DNA of 64,000 nucleotides from Thermoflexus sp. (GTDB lineage Bacteria > Chloroflexota > Anaerolineae > Thermoflexales > Thermoflexaceae): positions 1 through 64,000 of the forward strand of contig NZ_DAOUCJ010000031.1 of assembly GCF_034432235.1 (NCBI RefSeq), given 5' to 3'. The position numbers and the translations under genes were made by a program. Below the pieces are notes generated by a model, which saw only the letters and a list, made by a program, of their open reading frames with translations, did no database searches and was not told where the DNA came from. Below are positions 25,145 to 33,271 of the stretch, one piece after another. Position 1 is the first letter of the stretch. Each line of letters opens with the position of its first letter.

Positions 25145-25285
25145 CTATGTGGGATTGCCACCGCCCATAGGCGGGTTGGCCAGCTGGAAGACCGCCCCGA
25201 CCAGCCAGACGGCGAGCAGGGCCAGGCGGAGCGCATGGGGATGGGCCATCAGCCAGGTCGCCAGCGCGAGCCCACGGGTCTTCAT
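25145..25285 (-). CDS. 46-aa membrane peptide ending in MGGGNPT
   Basis: ATG 25285 is preceded by a perfect GAGGAGGAAG. The protein has a basic start (MKTRGLALATWLMAHPHALR), a hydrophobic helix (LALLAVWLVGAVFQL) and a small glycine-rich end (ANPPMGGGNPT). It is the first gene of the unit 46-aa peptide, 81-aa RiPP-like protein, pseudo-receiver, with 45 bp to the next start. It has its own promoter region with SARP-like direct repeats, so it is probably expressed strongly under control of the BTAD regulator encoded upstream. It could be an exported or membrane-active peptide. No family was recognised. Confidence 0.65.
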   Translation of the reverse strand: MKTRGLALATWLMAHPHALRLALLAVWLVGAVFQLANPPMGGGNPT

Positions 25286-25314
25286 GGCGCTTCCTCCTCA
25301 GGGGTTCTGGCTCT

Positions 25315-25348
25315 ATCTTACGGGGGACTTCTCACGGAACTCTCACGG
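25315..25348 (-). promoter_or_regulatory. candidate SARP operator and -10 box for the peptide operon
   Basis: Two exact CTCACGG heptamers (+ strand 25331-25337 and 25342-25348) are spaced 4 bp apart, an 11-bp period that puts them on one DNA face. On the - strand they lie 10 bp upstream of a TAAGAT -10-like box (25315-25320), about 30 bp ahead of ATG 25285. SARP regulators bind exactly this kind of direct heptamer repeat with 11-bp spacing, placed close to the -10 in place of a -35. The gene directly upstream encodes a protein with a SARP/BTAD domain. The remaining gap to 25561 shows only GC-rich sequence without a gene. Confidence 0.55.
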
Positions 25349-25561
25349 GGAAGGCTAAGGATTTCTAACAGAGAGGGAGGATGGGGGGGAGGGGGAGCCC
25401 GCGCGGGCGGGCGGGGGCAGCGGGGCGATGGCCGATGGGCCGATCCCACGGAATCCAATGCCATCCCCTCCGGCCCATGGTGAGGGAAGGTCCTCTCCGG
25501 GCGGGCGTCGGGATCCGCCCGGGCCCTCCTGGGGACGGGTTACATCCGAATCCGGCTCTCC

Positions 25562-28500
25562 TCAGCGGGAGCGATCCTGGCGGCGGAGGATCGATTCGTA
25601 GAGGGCGCGGGCCTCCGGGGAGGGGCGCAGGCCGAGATCCCGCTCCAGCCGGGCGGCATATTGCCGGTAGAAGGCCAGGGCGGCGGCGGGCTGGTCCATC
25701 GCCAGGTAGCACCGCAGGGCCCCCAGGCACGCTGCCTCCAGGTAGGGGTCGGCGGCGAGGGCCTGCTGGAACCAGGCCAGGGCGGCCTGGGGCTCCCCCC
25801 CTTTCAGGGACCCTTCCGCCAGGGCGAGCAGGGCCTCGAGGTAGCGGGTCCGCAGCCGCTCCCGGAGCTCCACCGCCCATTCGGCGTTCCACCCGCTCAG
25901 GTAATCCCCCCGGTAGAGCTCCACCGCGGCCCGGAGGTGCGAGAGGGCCTCCGGCGTCTCCCGGGCGGCCCAGGCCCGCCGCAGATATTCCTCGAACATG
26001 GCCACATCATACCAGTGGGGCTGGCGGCGGTCGAAGGCGTAGCGCCCCTCCCGGAACACCAGGACCTCCCGTCCCAGGATCCGCTTGAGGCGCCATTTGG
26101 CCGAGTGGAACTGGCCGATGAGGCGGGCCGGCGGGGCCTCCGGCCACAGGGCGGCCCCGATCTCCTCCCGGGTGGCCGAATCCACCGTGAGGAGGAAGAA
26201 GAAGAGCTCCCAGGCCTTGCGGGCCTCCGGCCAGGCCACCGGCTGCCCCTCGATCCATACCTCCCCGGGGCCGAAGGCCCGGATCTCCAGGGGAGGCGAG
26301 GCGACCCGAGCGGCCGCCCGCCGGGACCGGCCCAGCCGGCGCAGGGGATCCCAGATGGGGGGCCACTCCACCCCCCGCCGCTTCGCCAATCGGAAGAGGC
26401 CGTCGGCCCGCCGCAGCTCCGGGAGGAGGGAAGCGATCATGGCATCGGGGCCGTTGAGGCGGGCCGCTTCGGCCAGCTGCTTCAGGGCCTCCCGGTGCCG
26501 GTGGGCCTCGAAATAGGCCCGGGCGATCACAACGTGCGCCCACACCCGGGTGGGGAGGTCGGCTTCCTGCAGGCGCTCCAGGGCCGGGGCCATCCGGGAG
26601 AGGCCCTCCAGGATGTAGCCGGCCTCCACCTCGGCCATCCCCCGGGAGAGGGCGGCCACGGCCGCCAGGGGGCGCAGCCCCAGGCGGGCGGCGATCTCCG
26701 CCGCCTCCTGGAGAGGCGGGAGGGCCTCCCGGGCCCGGCCCTGCAGCCGCAGGGTCCGCCCCATCCCCTCCAGCCCGTAGGCCATCAGGAACACGTTATG
26801 GATCTCCCGGGCGATCCCCAGGGCCGCCCGATAGGCCTCCAGGGCCTCCTCCAGCCGCTCCTCATCCCGGGCGAGGTCCGCCAGGCCGATGAGGAGGAAG
26901 GCCTCCATCCGCCGATCCCCCGCCTGGCGGGCCAGCCCCAGGCCCTCCTCGTAGTAACGCCGGGCGGCCTCGAACTGGCAGCGGGCGTAGGCCGTGTAGC
27001 CCAGGTTGTTCAGGAGGGTGATCAGGGGGCGGGGGTTCTCCAGGGTCCGGGCCAGGGCCAGGGCCTCCTGGAGGTAGAGGTCCATCTCCGCCAGCCGATC
27101 CTGGGCCCGCAGGGCCTCTGCCAGCTCGATCAGGGTGTTCACCAGATCTACCGGGGAATCGATCGATCGGAACAGGGCCATGGCCTGCCGGAGGTCCTGT
27201 TCCGCCTCCCGGGGGCGGCCCAGGGCGAGGCGGGCGAAGCCCCGCAACCGATGGGCGGCGGCCAGGGGGTGCACCCACTCGGGCCGGCAGCGGGCGAGGG
27301 CGGCCTCGGCGGCGGCCGCCGCCTCGGCGTGGCGGCCCATTAGGTTCAGGGTCGAGGCCCGCTGGACCGCGATCTCCACCCTCAGCAGGTCCTCCTCCGG
27401 CCCGCAGGCCGCCTCGGCCTGCTCCAGGAGGTGGAGGGCCGCCTCCGGCCGTCCGGCATCCACCATAACCTTGGCCTGATAAAGCAACAGGCGGGGAGCC
27501 TGCTGGAGACGCGCGGGAGGCAGGGCCCGGAACCACCGGCCCAGCGTTTCCAGGCGCCCGGCCGCGTAAACTCCCCGCACCGCTCCCTCCATGGCCTCCC
27601 CCGCGGCCTCCAGGTCCCCGGCCTCCAGGAAGTGGGCGACGGCGGCCTCCGCGTCGCCGCGCCCGGCGAACCATCTCCCCGCCTGCCGGTGCAGGTGCCG
27701 GTAGCGCTCCGGATCCCGCCCTCGCAGGTAAAGATTCAGGAACTCCCGGAAAAGGTGATGGTAACGATACCAAGGGCCTTCGGCGGTGGTCTCCACCTGG
27801 ATCAGGAAGAGCTGACGCCGGTCCGCTTCCTCGATCCAGTAGGCGGAATCGGAGCGGCCCCGGAGCGCGTTGCAGGCGGCGACGTTGAAAAGGGGGAGGA
27901 TCGCGGTCTCCAGGAGGAAATCCTGAAGCTCCGGGGGCTGGCGGGCGAAGACTTCTTCCTCCAGGTAGCGATAGAGGGTCCCCGGCTCGCTGGGTCGAAG
28001 GGTTGGTCGGGCCCGGGTTTCGCGCAGGCTTTGGGCGAGCAGGAGGATGGCCGTAATCCACCCTTCGGTTTCCTGGGCCAGGGCCCGGGCCTCATCCTCC
28101 GAGAGCTCCATGGCGTAGTGGCGGGTGAAGAGGGTGTGCACTTCCTCGGGGGTGAAAGCGAGATCCTGGAGGCCCAGACCGATGGCCTGCTGGCGGGCCA
28201 CCAGGCGGGTCAGCGGGAGGCCGTGGGGGCCGCGGCTGGCCAGCAGAATGTGCAGATGTTCCGGCGCATGCTCCAGCAGATGACGGATCACCATCTGGAT
28301 CCCCGGGTGCTCGGCCACCACGTGGTAATCGTCCAGAACCAGGACGAAGTAATCGGGGATGTTCTCGAGCATATCGTTGATCATAGCGGTGGCCACCGCA
28401 TCAGGAGGGGTTCCGGCCCGTAGGACACCCAGAGTCAGGCGGCCGAAAGCGGGGAACCGCTCGCGGAGGGCGGCGACCATGTGCTCCACAAAGCGGTGGG

Positions 28501-28729
28501 TGTTCTGGTCCGTCTCATCCAGGCTATACCAGGCGACGGGCAGGTCCGTGTCGTGGTAGAACTGGACGAGGAGGGCTGTCTTCCCATAGCCGGCGGGCGC
28601 GGAGATCAGGATAAGGGTTTTATCGATATGCTCGTGGAGGAAGTTCAGCAGGCGGGGGCGATCCAGCAGCGGCCCGCGCCGCACCGGCGGGTAGATTTTC
28701 GTTCTGGCGATCGGGAGCTCAGCAACCAT
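25562..28729 (-). CDS. MalT-like STAND ATPase with TPRs and C-terminal SARP/BTAD output domain
   Basis: 1055-aa transcription activator. The N-terminal STAND/MalT-like ATPase (about 8-330) has Walker A APAGYGKT at 44-51 and Walker B-like LVLDDYHV near 130. A long TPR/helical sensor region follows (about 340-790). The C-terminus (about 805-1055) is a SARP: a winged-helix part (ALWPEAPPARLIGQFHSAKW, RLKRIL) and a BTAD domain (YRGDYLSGW, AALAFYRQYAARLERDLGL). LuxR-type HTH, usual in MalT, is absent. Such proteins switch from an inactive to an oligomeric state on ligand binding. Likely target: the peptide operon immediately downstream, whose promoter carries SARP-type repeats. Confidence 0.88.
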   Translation of the reverse strand: MVAELPIARTKIYPPVRRGPLLDRPRLLNFLHEHIDKTLILISAPAGYGKTALLVQFYHDTDLPVAWYSLDETDQNTHRFVEHMVAALRERFPAFGRLTLGVLRAGTPPDAVATAMINDMLENIPDYFVLVLDDYHVVAEHPGIQMVIRHLLEHAPEHLHILLASRGPHGLPLTRLVARQQAIGLGLQDLAFTPEEVHTLFTRHYAMELSEDEARALAQETEGWITAILLLAQSLRETRARPTLRPSEPGTLYRYLEEEVFARQPPELQDFLLETAILPLFNVAACNALRGRSDSAYWIEEADRRQLFLIQVETTAEGPWYRYHHLFREFLNLYLRGRDPERYRHLHRQAGRWFAGRGDAEAAVAHFLEAGDLEAAGEAMEGAVRGVYAAGRLETLGRWFRALPPARLQQAPRLLLYQAKVMVDAGRPEAALHLLEQAEAACGPEEDLLRVEIAVQRASTLNLMGRHAEAAAAAEAALARCRPEWVHPLAAAHRLRGFARLALGRPREAEQDLRQAMALFRSIDSPVDLVNTLIELAEALRAQDRLAEMDLYLQEALALARTLENPRPLITLLNNLGYTAYARCQFEAARRYYEEGLGLARQAGDRRMEAFLLIGLADLARDEERLEEALEAYRAALGIAREIHNVFLMAYGLEGMGRTLRLQGRAREALPPLQEAAEIAARLGLRPLAAVAALSRGMAEVEAGYILEGLSRMAPALERLQEADLPTRVWAHVVIARAYFEAHRHREALKQLAEAARLNGPDAMIASLLPELRRADGLFRLAKRRGVEWPPIWDPLRRLGRSRRAAARVASPPLEIRAFGPGEVWIEGQPVAWPEARKAWELFFFLLTVDSATREEIGAALWPEAPPARLIGQFHSAKWRLKRILGREVLVFREGRYAFDRRQPHWYDVAMFEEYLRRAWAARETPEALSHLRAAVELYRGDYLSGWNAEWAVELRERLRTRYLEALLALAEGSLKGGEPQAALAWFQQALAADPYLEAACLGALRCYLAMDQPAAALAFYRQYAARLERDLGLRPSPEARALYESILRRQDRSR

Positions 28730-28876
28730 TGCGCCCCCTTTGGACTCCCCTATCCATCCGGGGGGCTCCGCGCAGGACCCATTCCATCATGCGCTCAGTT
28801 CGTTGGGGGGCCGTCCCTGCTCACGCCGTTCGCTGGGATTCCCCGTTGCGATGGTTGGAGAGGTGTTAGCAACATG

Positions 28877-28906
28877 AGTATAACGGGAAAGCGGGGTTTC
28901 GAGCAA
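28877..28906 (-). promoter_or_regulatory. candidate sigma-70 promoter for the STAND/SARP regulator
   Basis: On the - strand TTGCTC (28901-28906) and TATACT (28877-28882) are 18 bp apart, about 150 bp ahead of the regulator's start at 28729. The rest of the 265-bp gap shows no gene and no strong terminator for the upstream PBP gene. Confidence 0.4.
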
Positions 28907-28994
28907 GAGCCGCCCCGGCGATTGTTGGGGAGGAACGGGCCCTCTCCATTTCGCGGCCTGCAGGGCTGGGTGGGTTGCGAGGGGGGTGCCCGAC

Positions 28995-31937
28995 TTAACG
29001 CCCCACGCAGGCGCGGACGTGATTGCTTTCGGCCTCGTTGCCCGCTTTATCGTAGGCTTTCGCCCAGAACTCATGGCAACCCAGCAGCCGATCCCGCTCC
29101 ACTTGCCGGAAATACCACTTGGCGTTGAAGGGTGGCGCATCCCGCACCGTGAACGGCTGGCCGTCGACGTAGAACTCCACCCGATCCATGGCGTAGTTAT
29201 CCGAGACCTCGGTGTTCACGCTGATCCATTCATCGGAAAGCTGGTAGCGCTCGCCCTCCCGGGGATACACAATCCGAACCGATGGCGGCGTGTGATCCAC
29301 GGTTACGGGCACCATGGCGGTGTGCACACTGCCGTCGTGGCGGGCCACTGTGAGCTGGAGGGTGTAGAGACCATCGGCGAAACCGGTGGTGTCCCAGTTC
29401 TCCAGCAATCCGTTATCCACCGGGTTCCCATGATCCGGGCCAATGGGGATCCAGGCGGTGGGGTTGAGGCCGGCGCCCACCGCCACCCGATAGGAGGCCA
29501 CGTCCCCCCGCGCATTCCCGATGATGGGGACCATCCCCCGCACATAGGCGTAGGGGGCGGGGTTCAGGATAGCCACATCGCCGACGGGTTGGGCGAACTG
29601 GGTGTCATATTCCGTGGGCGGCTGAGGGATGCCTGCTTCCCGAGCCCAGCCTAAGGCCTCCGGTGGGACCACCAGGAAGACCTTCTCCTCGATTTTATCC
29701 GGCGGCGTGCTGGCGGTGGCCAGCTTGCCCGTCTCGCGATTGATGAGGAACGCCTGGTGGAGGTCGCAGACCTCATGAGGCTCGGTGCCGGGGATGAACA
29801 GCTCCCGCACCGTCGGGCAGTAAGGGCCGGGGAGCTTCCCGGAGACGGCGCAGATGGTCTTCTCGATCAGGCCGGGTGGCCGCTGGAAGGGCTCCACCGG
29901 GAGGCCCCGGTGGGCGTATTCCATCACATCGTGCCAGATGGGGGCCGCCCCGGCGATCCCCGACACGTTCCGCATCGGGCGGTTGTCGGTGTTCCCCACC
30001 CAAACCCCCACAACCAGCTGCGGGGTGTAGCCGATGGTCCAGTTATCCCGGAAGTCGTTCGTCGTCCCGGTCTTCACCGCGGCGGGCCGGGAGAGCTCCA
30101 GCACGTTCCCCCGTCCGAAGGCCTCCCAGCGCGCGGCGTTGTCCGAGAGGATGCTGGTGATCAGATACGCCACCCGGGGATCCAGGATGGCCTGCACCTC
30201 GGGCTGGCGGTATTCCCAGAGGACCTTCCCATCCGGTGTTTCCACCCGGAGGACGGGGACCGGATCCAGCTCGCGATAGCCGGGCCGGCGGCGCTCCTCA
30301 GGGACCGGCGCCCCGGCCATGAAGCCGTTGTTGGCGAAGACGCTGAAGGCGTAGACCATATCGATCAGGCGGACCTCGCCGCCGCCCAGGGTGAGGGCCA
30401 GGCCGTAGTAATCCAGGCCCTTGTCCAGGGTAGTGATGCCCATGCGATGGGCGAGGCGGATCACGTTGGCGATCCCGGCCATCTGCAGGGCCTCCACCGC
30501 CGGGATGTTGTAACTGCGGGCCAGGGCCAGCCGCATCCGCTGCGGGCCGTGGAATTTGCGATCGTAGTTCTCCGGGGCATAGGGTGGCATCCCGGGCCCC
30601 TGGTCGAAGGTCTTGGGAACATCCCAGAACAGGTGGGAGGCCGGGACGCCCTGGCTGAGCAGGGTGGCATAGGTGAAGGGTTTGAAAGCGGAACCCGGCT
30701 GCCGCAGCCCGTCGACCGCCACATTGAAACGTCCATCGATGGATTCATCCCAGTAATTCACGCTCCCCACCATCGCCAGGATCTCGCCGGTCTTCGGGCG
30801 GATGGCCACCAGGGCGCCGTTGGTCACATTGCGGTTCTCGGACTTCAGCTTCTCCACGTGGCGGCGGACGGCTTCCTCCGCGTATTGCTGGAGGTCCCAG
30901 TCCAGGGTGGTGTAGACCCGCAGCCCGCCGCGGTTCACCAAGTCCGGCCCGAAGCGCTCCTCCAGCCAGCGGCGGACGTAGAGCGAGAAGTGGGGGGCCT
31001 TGATATCGAAGCGCTCGGCGGGCTTCCGCCGGATCGGGATGGGTTGCGCTTTGGCGGCCGCGGCTTCCTCCGGCGTGATGTAGCCTTCTTTTACCATGGC
31101 ATCCAGCACCAGCTCCTGCCGCCGCTTGGCCTCCTGGGGAGCGTCGATGGGGTTCAGGCTGGGGAACTGGGGGATGGCGGCCAGCATCGCCGACTCCGCC
31201 AGGTTCAGCTCCCACACGTGCTTCCCGAAGTAGATCTGAGCCGCTGCCTCCACGCCGTAGGCCAGGTTCCCGTAGAAGTTCGTGTTGAGATAGAACTCCA
31301 GGATCTGATCCTTCGAGTAGCGTCGGGAGAGCTCCAGGGCGAGGAGGATCTCCTTGATCTTGCGAACATAGGAGCGCTGATAGCGCTCCTGGGGATCGAT
31401 GAGGGTGTTTTTGACCAGCTGCTGGGTGATAGAGGAGCCGCCCTGAACGACCTCGCCGCCCGTGTGCAGGTTGATCCACAAGGCCCGCAACAGGCCCTTC
31501 GGGTTGATCCCCGGGTTCTCATAGAACGAGCGATCCTCAATGGCAATAGTGGCCTGGCGCAGGGAGAGCGGGATCTGGTCCAGGGGGACCCACGTCCGAT
31601 CGCCCCATGTGGGGTCGATCACCTCGTAGAGCAGGACACGGCCGGTGCGGTCGTATATTTTAGTGGTTTCGAACGCTCTGGCACTGGCCTCGATGCGGGA
31701 GGGGTCGAGATCCCGGACCAGGCTCGTATACAGAGCGGCAGCCCCGGCCACGCCCGCCGCGGTCAGCACGCCGAAGGCCGTTGCGAGAAAGATCGCACCC
31801 GCCAGCGTTAGGCGGACCCAGGCGCTGGCCCCCCGGCGGCTGCGAGCCCGCCGCATCCGCCGCCGCTCCAGCAACCATCCCAGCTCGCTGTTTCGAAGGG
31901 TCATTCCTCGCCGCTCCAGACAAAGGGAGTCCACCAT
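28995..31937 (-). CDS. penicillin-binding protein 1A (bifunctional peptidoglycan synthase)
   Basis: 980-aa class A PBP, with a cytoplasmic basic N-terminus and one membrane anchor (about residues 41-70). The GT51 glycosyltransferase has ATIAIEDRSFYENPG (from 129) and GGSSITQQLVKN. The transpeptidase has the nucleophile in GSAFKPF, ARSYNIP for SxN and VKTGTTNDFRDNW for KTG. The C-terminal 180 residues hold Ig-like strands (VDHTPPSVRIVYPREGERY, DNYAMDRVEFYVDG), probably a wall- or glycan-binding domain. The start may be ATG 31937 or 31904; neither has an ideal ribosome site. It builds the cell wall outside the membrane, so the cell has peptidoglycan. Confidence 0.93.
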   Translation of the reverse strand: MVDSLCLERRGMTLRNSELGWLLERRRMRRARSRRGASAWVRLTLAGAIFLATAFGVLTAAGVAGAAALYTSLVRDLDPSRIEASARAFETTKIYDRTGRVLLYEVIDPTWGDRTWVPLDQIPLSLRQATIAIEDRSFYENPGINPKGLLRALWINLHTGGEVVQGGSSITQQLVKNTLIDPQERYQRSYVRKIKEILLALELSRRYSKDQILEFYLNTNFYGNLAYGVEAAAQIYFGKHVWELNLAESAMLAAIPQFPSLNPIDAPQEAKRRQELVLDAMVKEGYITPEEAAAAKAQPIPIRRKPAERFDIKAPHFSLYVRRWLEERFGPDLVNRGGLRVYTTLDWDLQQYAEEAVRRHVEKLKSENRNVTNGALVAIRPKTGEILAMVGSVNYWDESIDGRFNVAVDGLRQPGSAFKPFTYATLLSQGVPASHLFWDVPKTFDQGPGMPPYAPENYDRKFHGPQRMRLALARSYNIPAVEALQMAGIANVIRLAHRMGITTLDKGLDYYGLALTLGGGEVRLIDMVYAFSVFANNGFMAGAPVPEERRRPGYRELDPVPVLRVETPDGKVLWEYRQPEVQAILDPRVAYLITSILSDNAARWEAFGRGNVLELSRPAAVKTGTTNDFRDNWTIGYTPQLVVGVWVGNTDNRPMRNVSGIAGAAPIWHDVMEYAHRGLPVEPFQRPPGLIEKTICAVSGKLPGPYCPTVRELFIPGTEPHEVCDLHQAFLINRETGKLATASTPPDKIEEKVFLVVPPEALGWAREAGIPQPPTEYDTQFAQPVGDVAILNPAPYAYVRGMVPIIGNARGDVASYRVAVGAGLNPTAWIPIGPDHGNPVDNGLLENWDTTGFADGLYTLQLTVARHDGSVHTAMVPVTVDHTPPSVRIVYPREGERYQLSDEWISVNTEVSDNYAMDRVEFYVDGQPFTVRDAPPFNAKWYFRQVERDRLLGCHEFWAKAYDKAGNEAESNHVRACVGR

Positions 31938-32072
31938 CTTTCCATCGGCCGTTCCCCGATCCGGCCATCCGGCCTCGGGTTAGCCTTCCGCATCTATTCT
32001 CATTCTAACTCGATCCGATCGCGAACGGGGGTGTGCGGGGGGCTCCTCTGGAGAGCTTGCTGGGCCGGGTGG

Positions 32073-32126
32073 GAAAAAAGAAAGAGGGTGGTGGAACGAT
32101 CCGCGGAGCCGACCGCCCCACCACCC
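32073..32126 (-). terminator. rho-independent terminator of ilvE
   Basis: Stem GGGTGGTGG/CCACCACCC (32086-32094 with 32118-32126) around a partly structured 23-nt loop, followed on the - strand by TCTTTCTTTTTT. It lies 40 bp past the ilvE stop. Confidence 0.7.
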
Positions 32127-32165
32127 CCTGTTCTCGGGGGAGCATCGCTGCGGCCATGCGGCGGC

Positions 32166-33107
32166 TTAGCCGGAAGCCCGCACGGGCTCCGGCGCGTAGA
32201 CCGGCGTGCACCAGTGGCGATACTTCGGCACCTTTCCCCGGACCACATCGAAGTAAAGATCGTGGAGCCGTCGTGTGATCGGCCCGATCTCCCCATTGCC
32301 CACCGGCCGCCGATCCACCGAGACCACCGGGACAAGCTGCACACCGGTGCCGCAGAGGAACATCTCATCGGCGTAGTAAAGTTCCGTGCGGTCGATGTGG
32401 CGCTCCACCGTGGGGATCCCCAGCTCGTTGTGGGCGAGCTCAATGATGGTGCGCCGGGTGATCCCCTCCAGGATCTCATCGGTCACCGGGGGTGTGATCA
32501 GGGCTCCGTTCCGGACGATGAACAGGTTCTCTGCGCTCCCCTCGGCCACGTGGCCGTCCTCGGTGAGCACGATGGCTTCGTCGAACCCGTTGAGCATCGC
32601 CTCGCTCTTGGCCAGGGCGGAGTTCACATAAGCGCCGGTGATCTTGGAGCGAGCGGGGATGGCGTTGTCGTTGATCCGCCGCCATGAGGAGACCATCACG
32701 TGGGCTGCCTCGCGCTCAATATAGTGGCCGAAGGGGGTGGTCCAGATGGTCAGTTCCTCCTTCAGGTTATGCAGGCGGACCCCGATGACCTCGTCGGCTT
32801 TGTAGGCGATGGGGCGGATGTAGACATCCTCGCGGTATCCTTCTTTTTGAAGCAGCTCGACCGTGATGCGGGTGAGGTCATCGGGGGTGTAGGGGAAGCT
32901 CATCAGGAGCATTCGGGCGGAGGCAAGGAGGCGTTCGTAGTGCTCGCGGGGCCGGAAGATGAAGAGCTGCTGCTCCTCCTCGTTCCAGTAGGCCCGTATC
33001 CCTTCGAAGACCCCCGTCCCGTAATTGAAGGCGTGGGTCCGCACGCTGATCACGGCTTCCTCGATGGGCACGATGCGACCCTTGAAGAATGCATAGCGGC
33101 CGCTCAT
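32166..33107 (-). CDS. ilvE: branched-chain amino acid aminotransferase
   Basis: 313 aa from ATG 33107 (GGGGGAAGG just upstream; the frame extends 37 codons further into the structured leader but without a site). Class IV PLP enzyme for the last step of Val, Ile and Leu synthesis. Family marks are AFFKGRIVPIEEAVISVRTH, HAFNYGTGVFEGIRAYW, the Schiff-base Lys in PARSKITGAYVNSALAKSEA, and EGSAENLFIVRNG. A conserved-stem leader lies in front, and a terminator ends it as a single gene. FolC lies upstream on the same strand. Confidence 0.94.
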   Translation of the reverse strand: MSGRYAFFKGRIVPIEEAVISVRTHAFNYGTGVFEGIRAYWNEEEQQLFIFRPREHYERLLASARMLLMSFPYTPDDLTRITVELLQKEGYREDVYIRPIAYKADEVIGVRLHNLKEELTIWTTPFGHYIEREAAHVMVSSWRRINDNAIPARSKITGAYVNSALAKSEAMLNGFDEAIVLTEDGHVAEGSAENLFIVRNGALITPPVTDEILEGITRRTIIELAHNELGIPTVERHIDRTELYYADEMFLCGTGVQLVPVVSVDRRPVGNGEIGPITRRLHDLYFDVVRGKVPKYRHWCTPVYAPEPVRASG

Positions 33108-33135
33108 GGCCTTCCCCCTATTGGTGATAAAGTAT

Positions 33136-33232
33136 AGAAACAGGTGGGCCCTCCTCGAACAGGTCGCCGGAAGGCTTCTCCGCCCGCTGGGGACCCCCAG
33201 GACAAGAGGGCACTCCACCTGTCTCGATTATA
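33136..33232 (-). promoter_or_regulatory. ilvE promoter (TATAAT) and structured 5' leader of unknown class
   Basis: On the - strand TATAAT (33227-33232) is followed at once by a long paired element. ACAGGTGG at 33140-33147 pairs with 33215-33222 and GCCCTC at 33148-33153 pairs with 33206-33211, giving 14 perfect pairs interrupted by one 3-nt bulge. Inside is a smaller stem CTGGG/CCCAG (33187-33200 region) and a second GC-rich stem. The closing stem sits 30 nt ahead of the ilvE start and no U-run follows, so it is not a simple terminator. The shape suggests an RNA regulator of branched-chain amino acid synthesis, or a protein-bound leader. T-box motifs are missing. Confidence 0.5.
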
Positions 33233-33271
33233 CCTTGCTGGGGCACCCCGCGCGGCCTGAGCAGCGTCTCT

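Noticed and set aside
24854..25285. Complete RiPP biosynthetic cluster
   Set aside because: No radical SAM, YcaO, lanthipeptide synthetase, peptidase or transporter gene is adjacent. The small proteins are reported without a claimed product.
29757..31811. Plus-strand frame of 684 codons opposite PBP1A
   Set aside because: Repetitive Gly/Pro/Arg-rich product with no recognisable domain; PBP1A motifs on the other strand are unambiguous.
33108..33232. T-box riboswitch ahead of ilvE
   Set aside because: The conserved T-box sequence and a terminator/antiterminator pair are missing; only a GGTGG run is shared, which is not enough.
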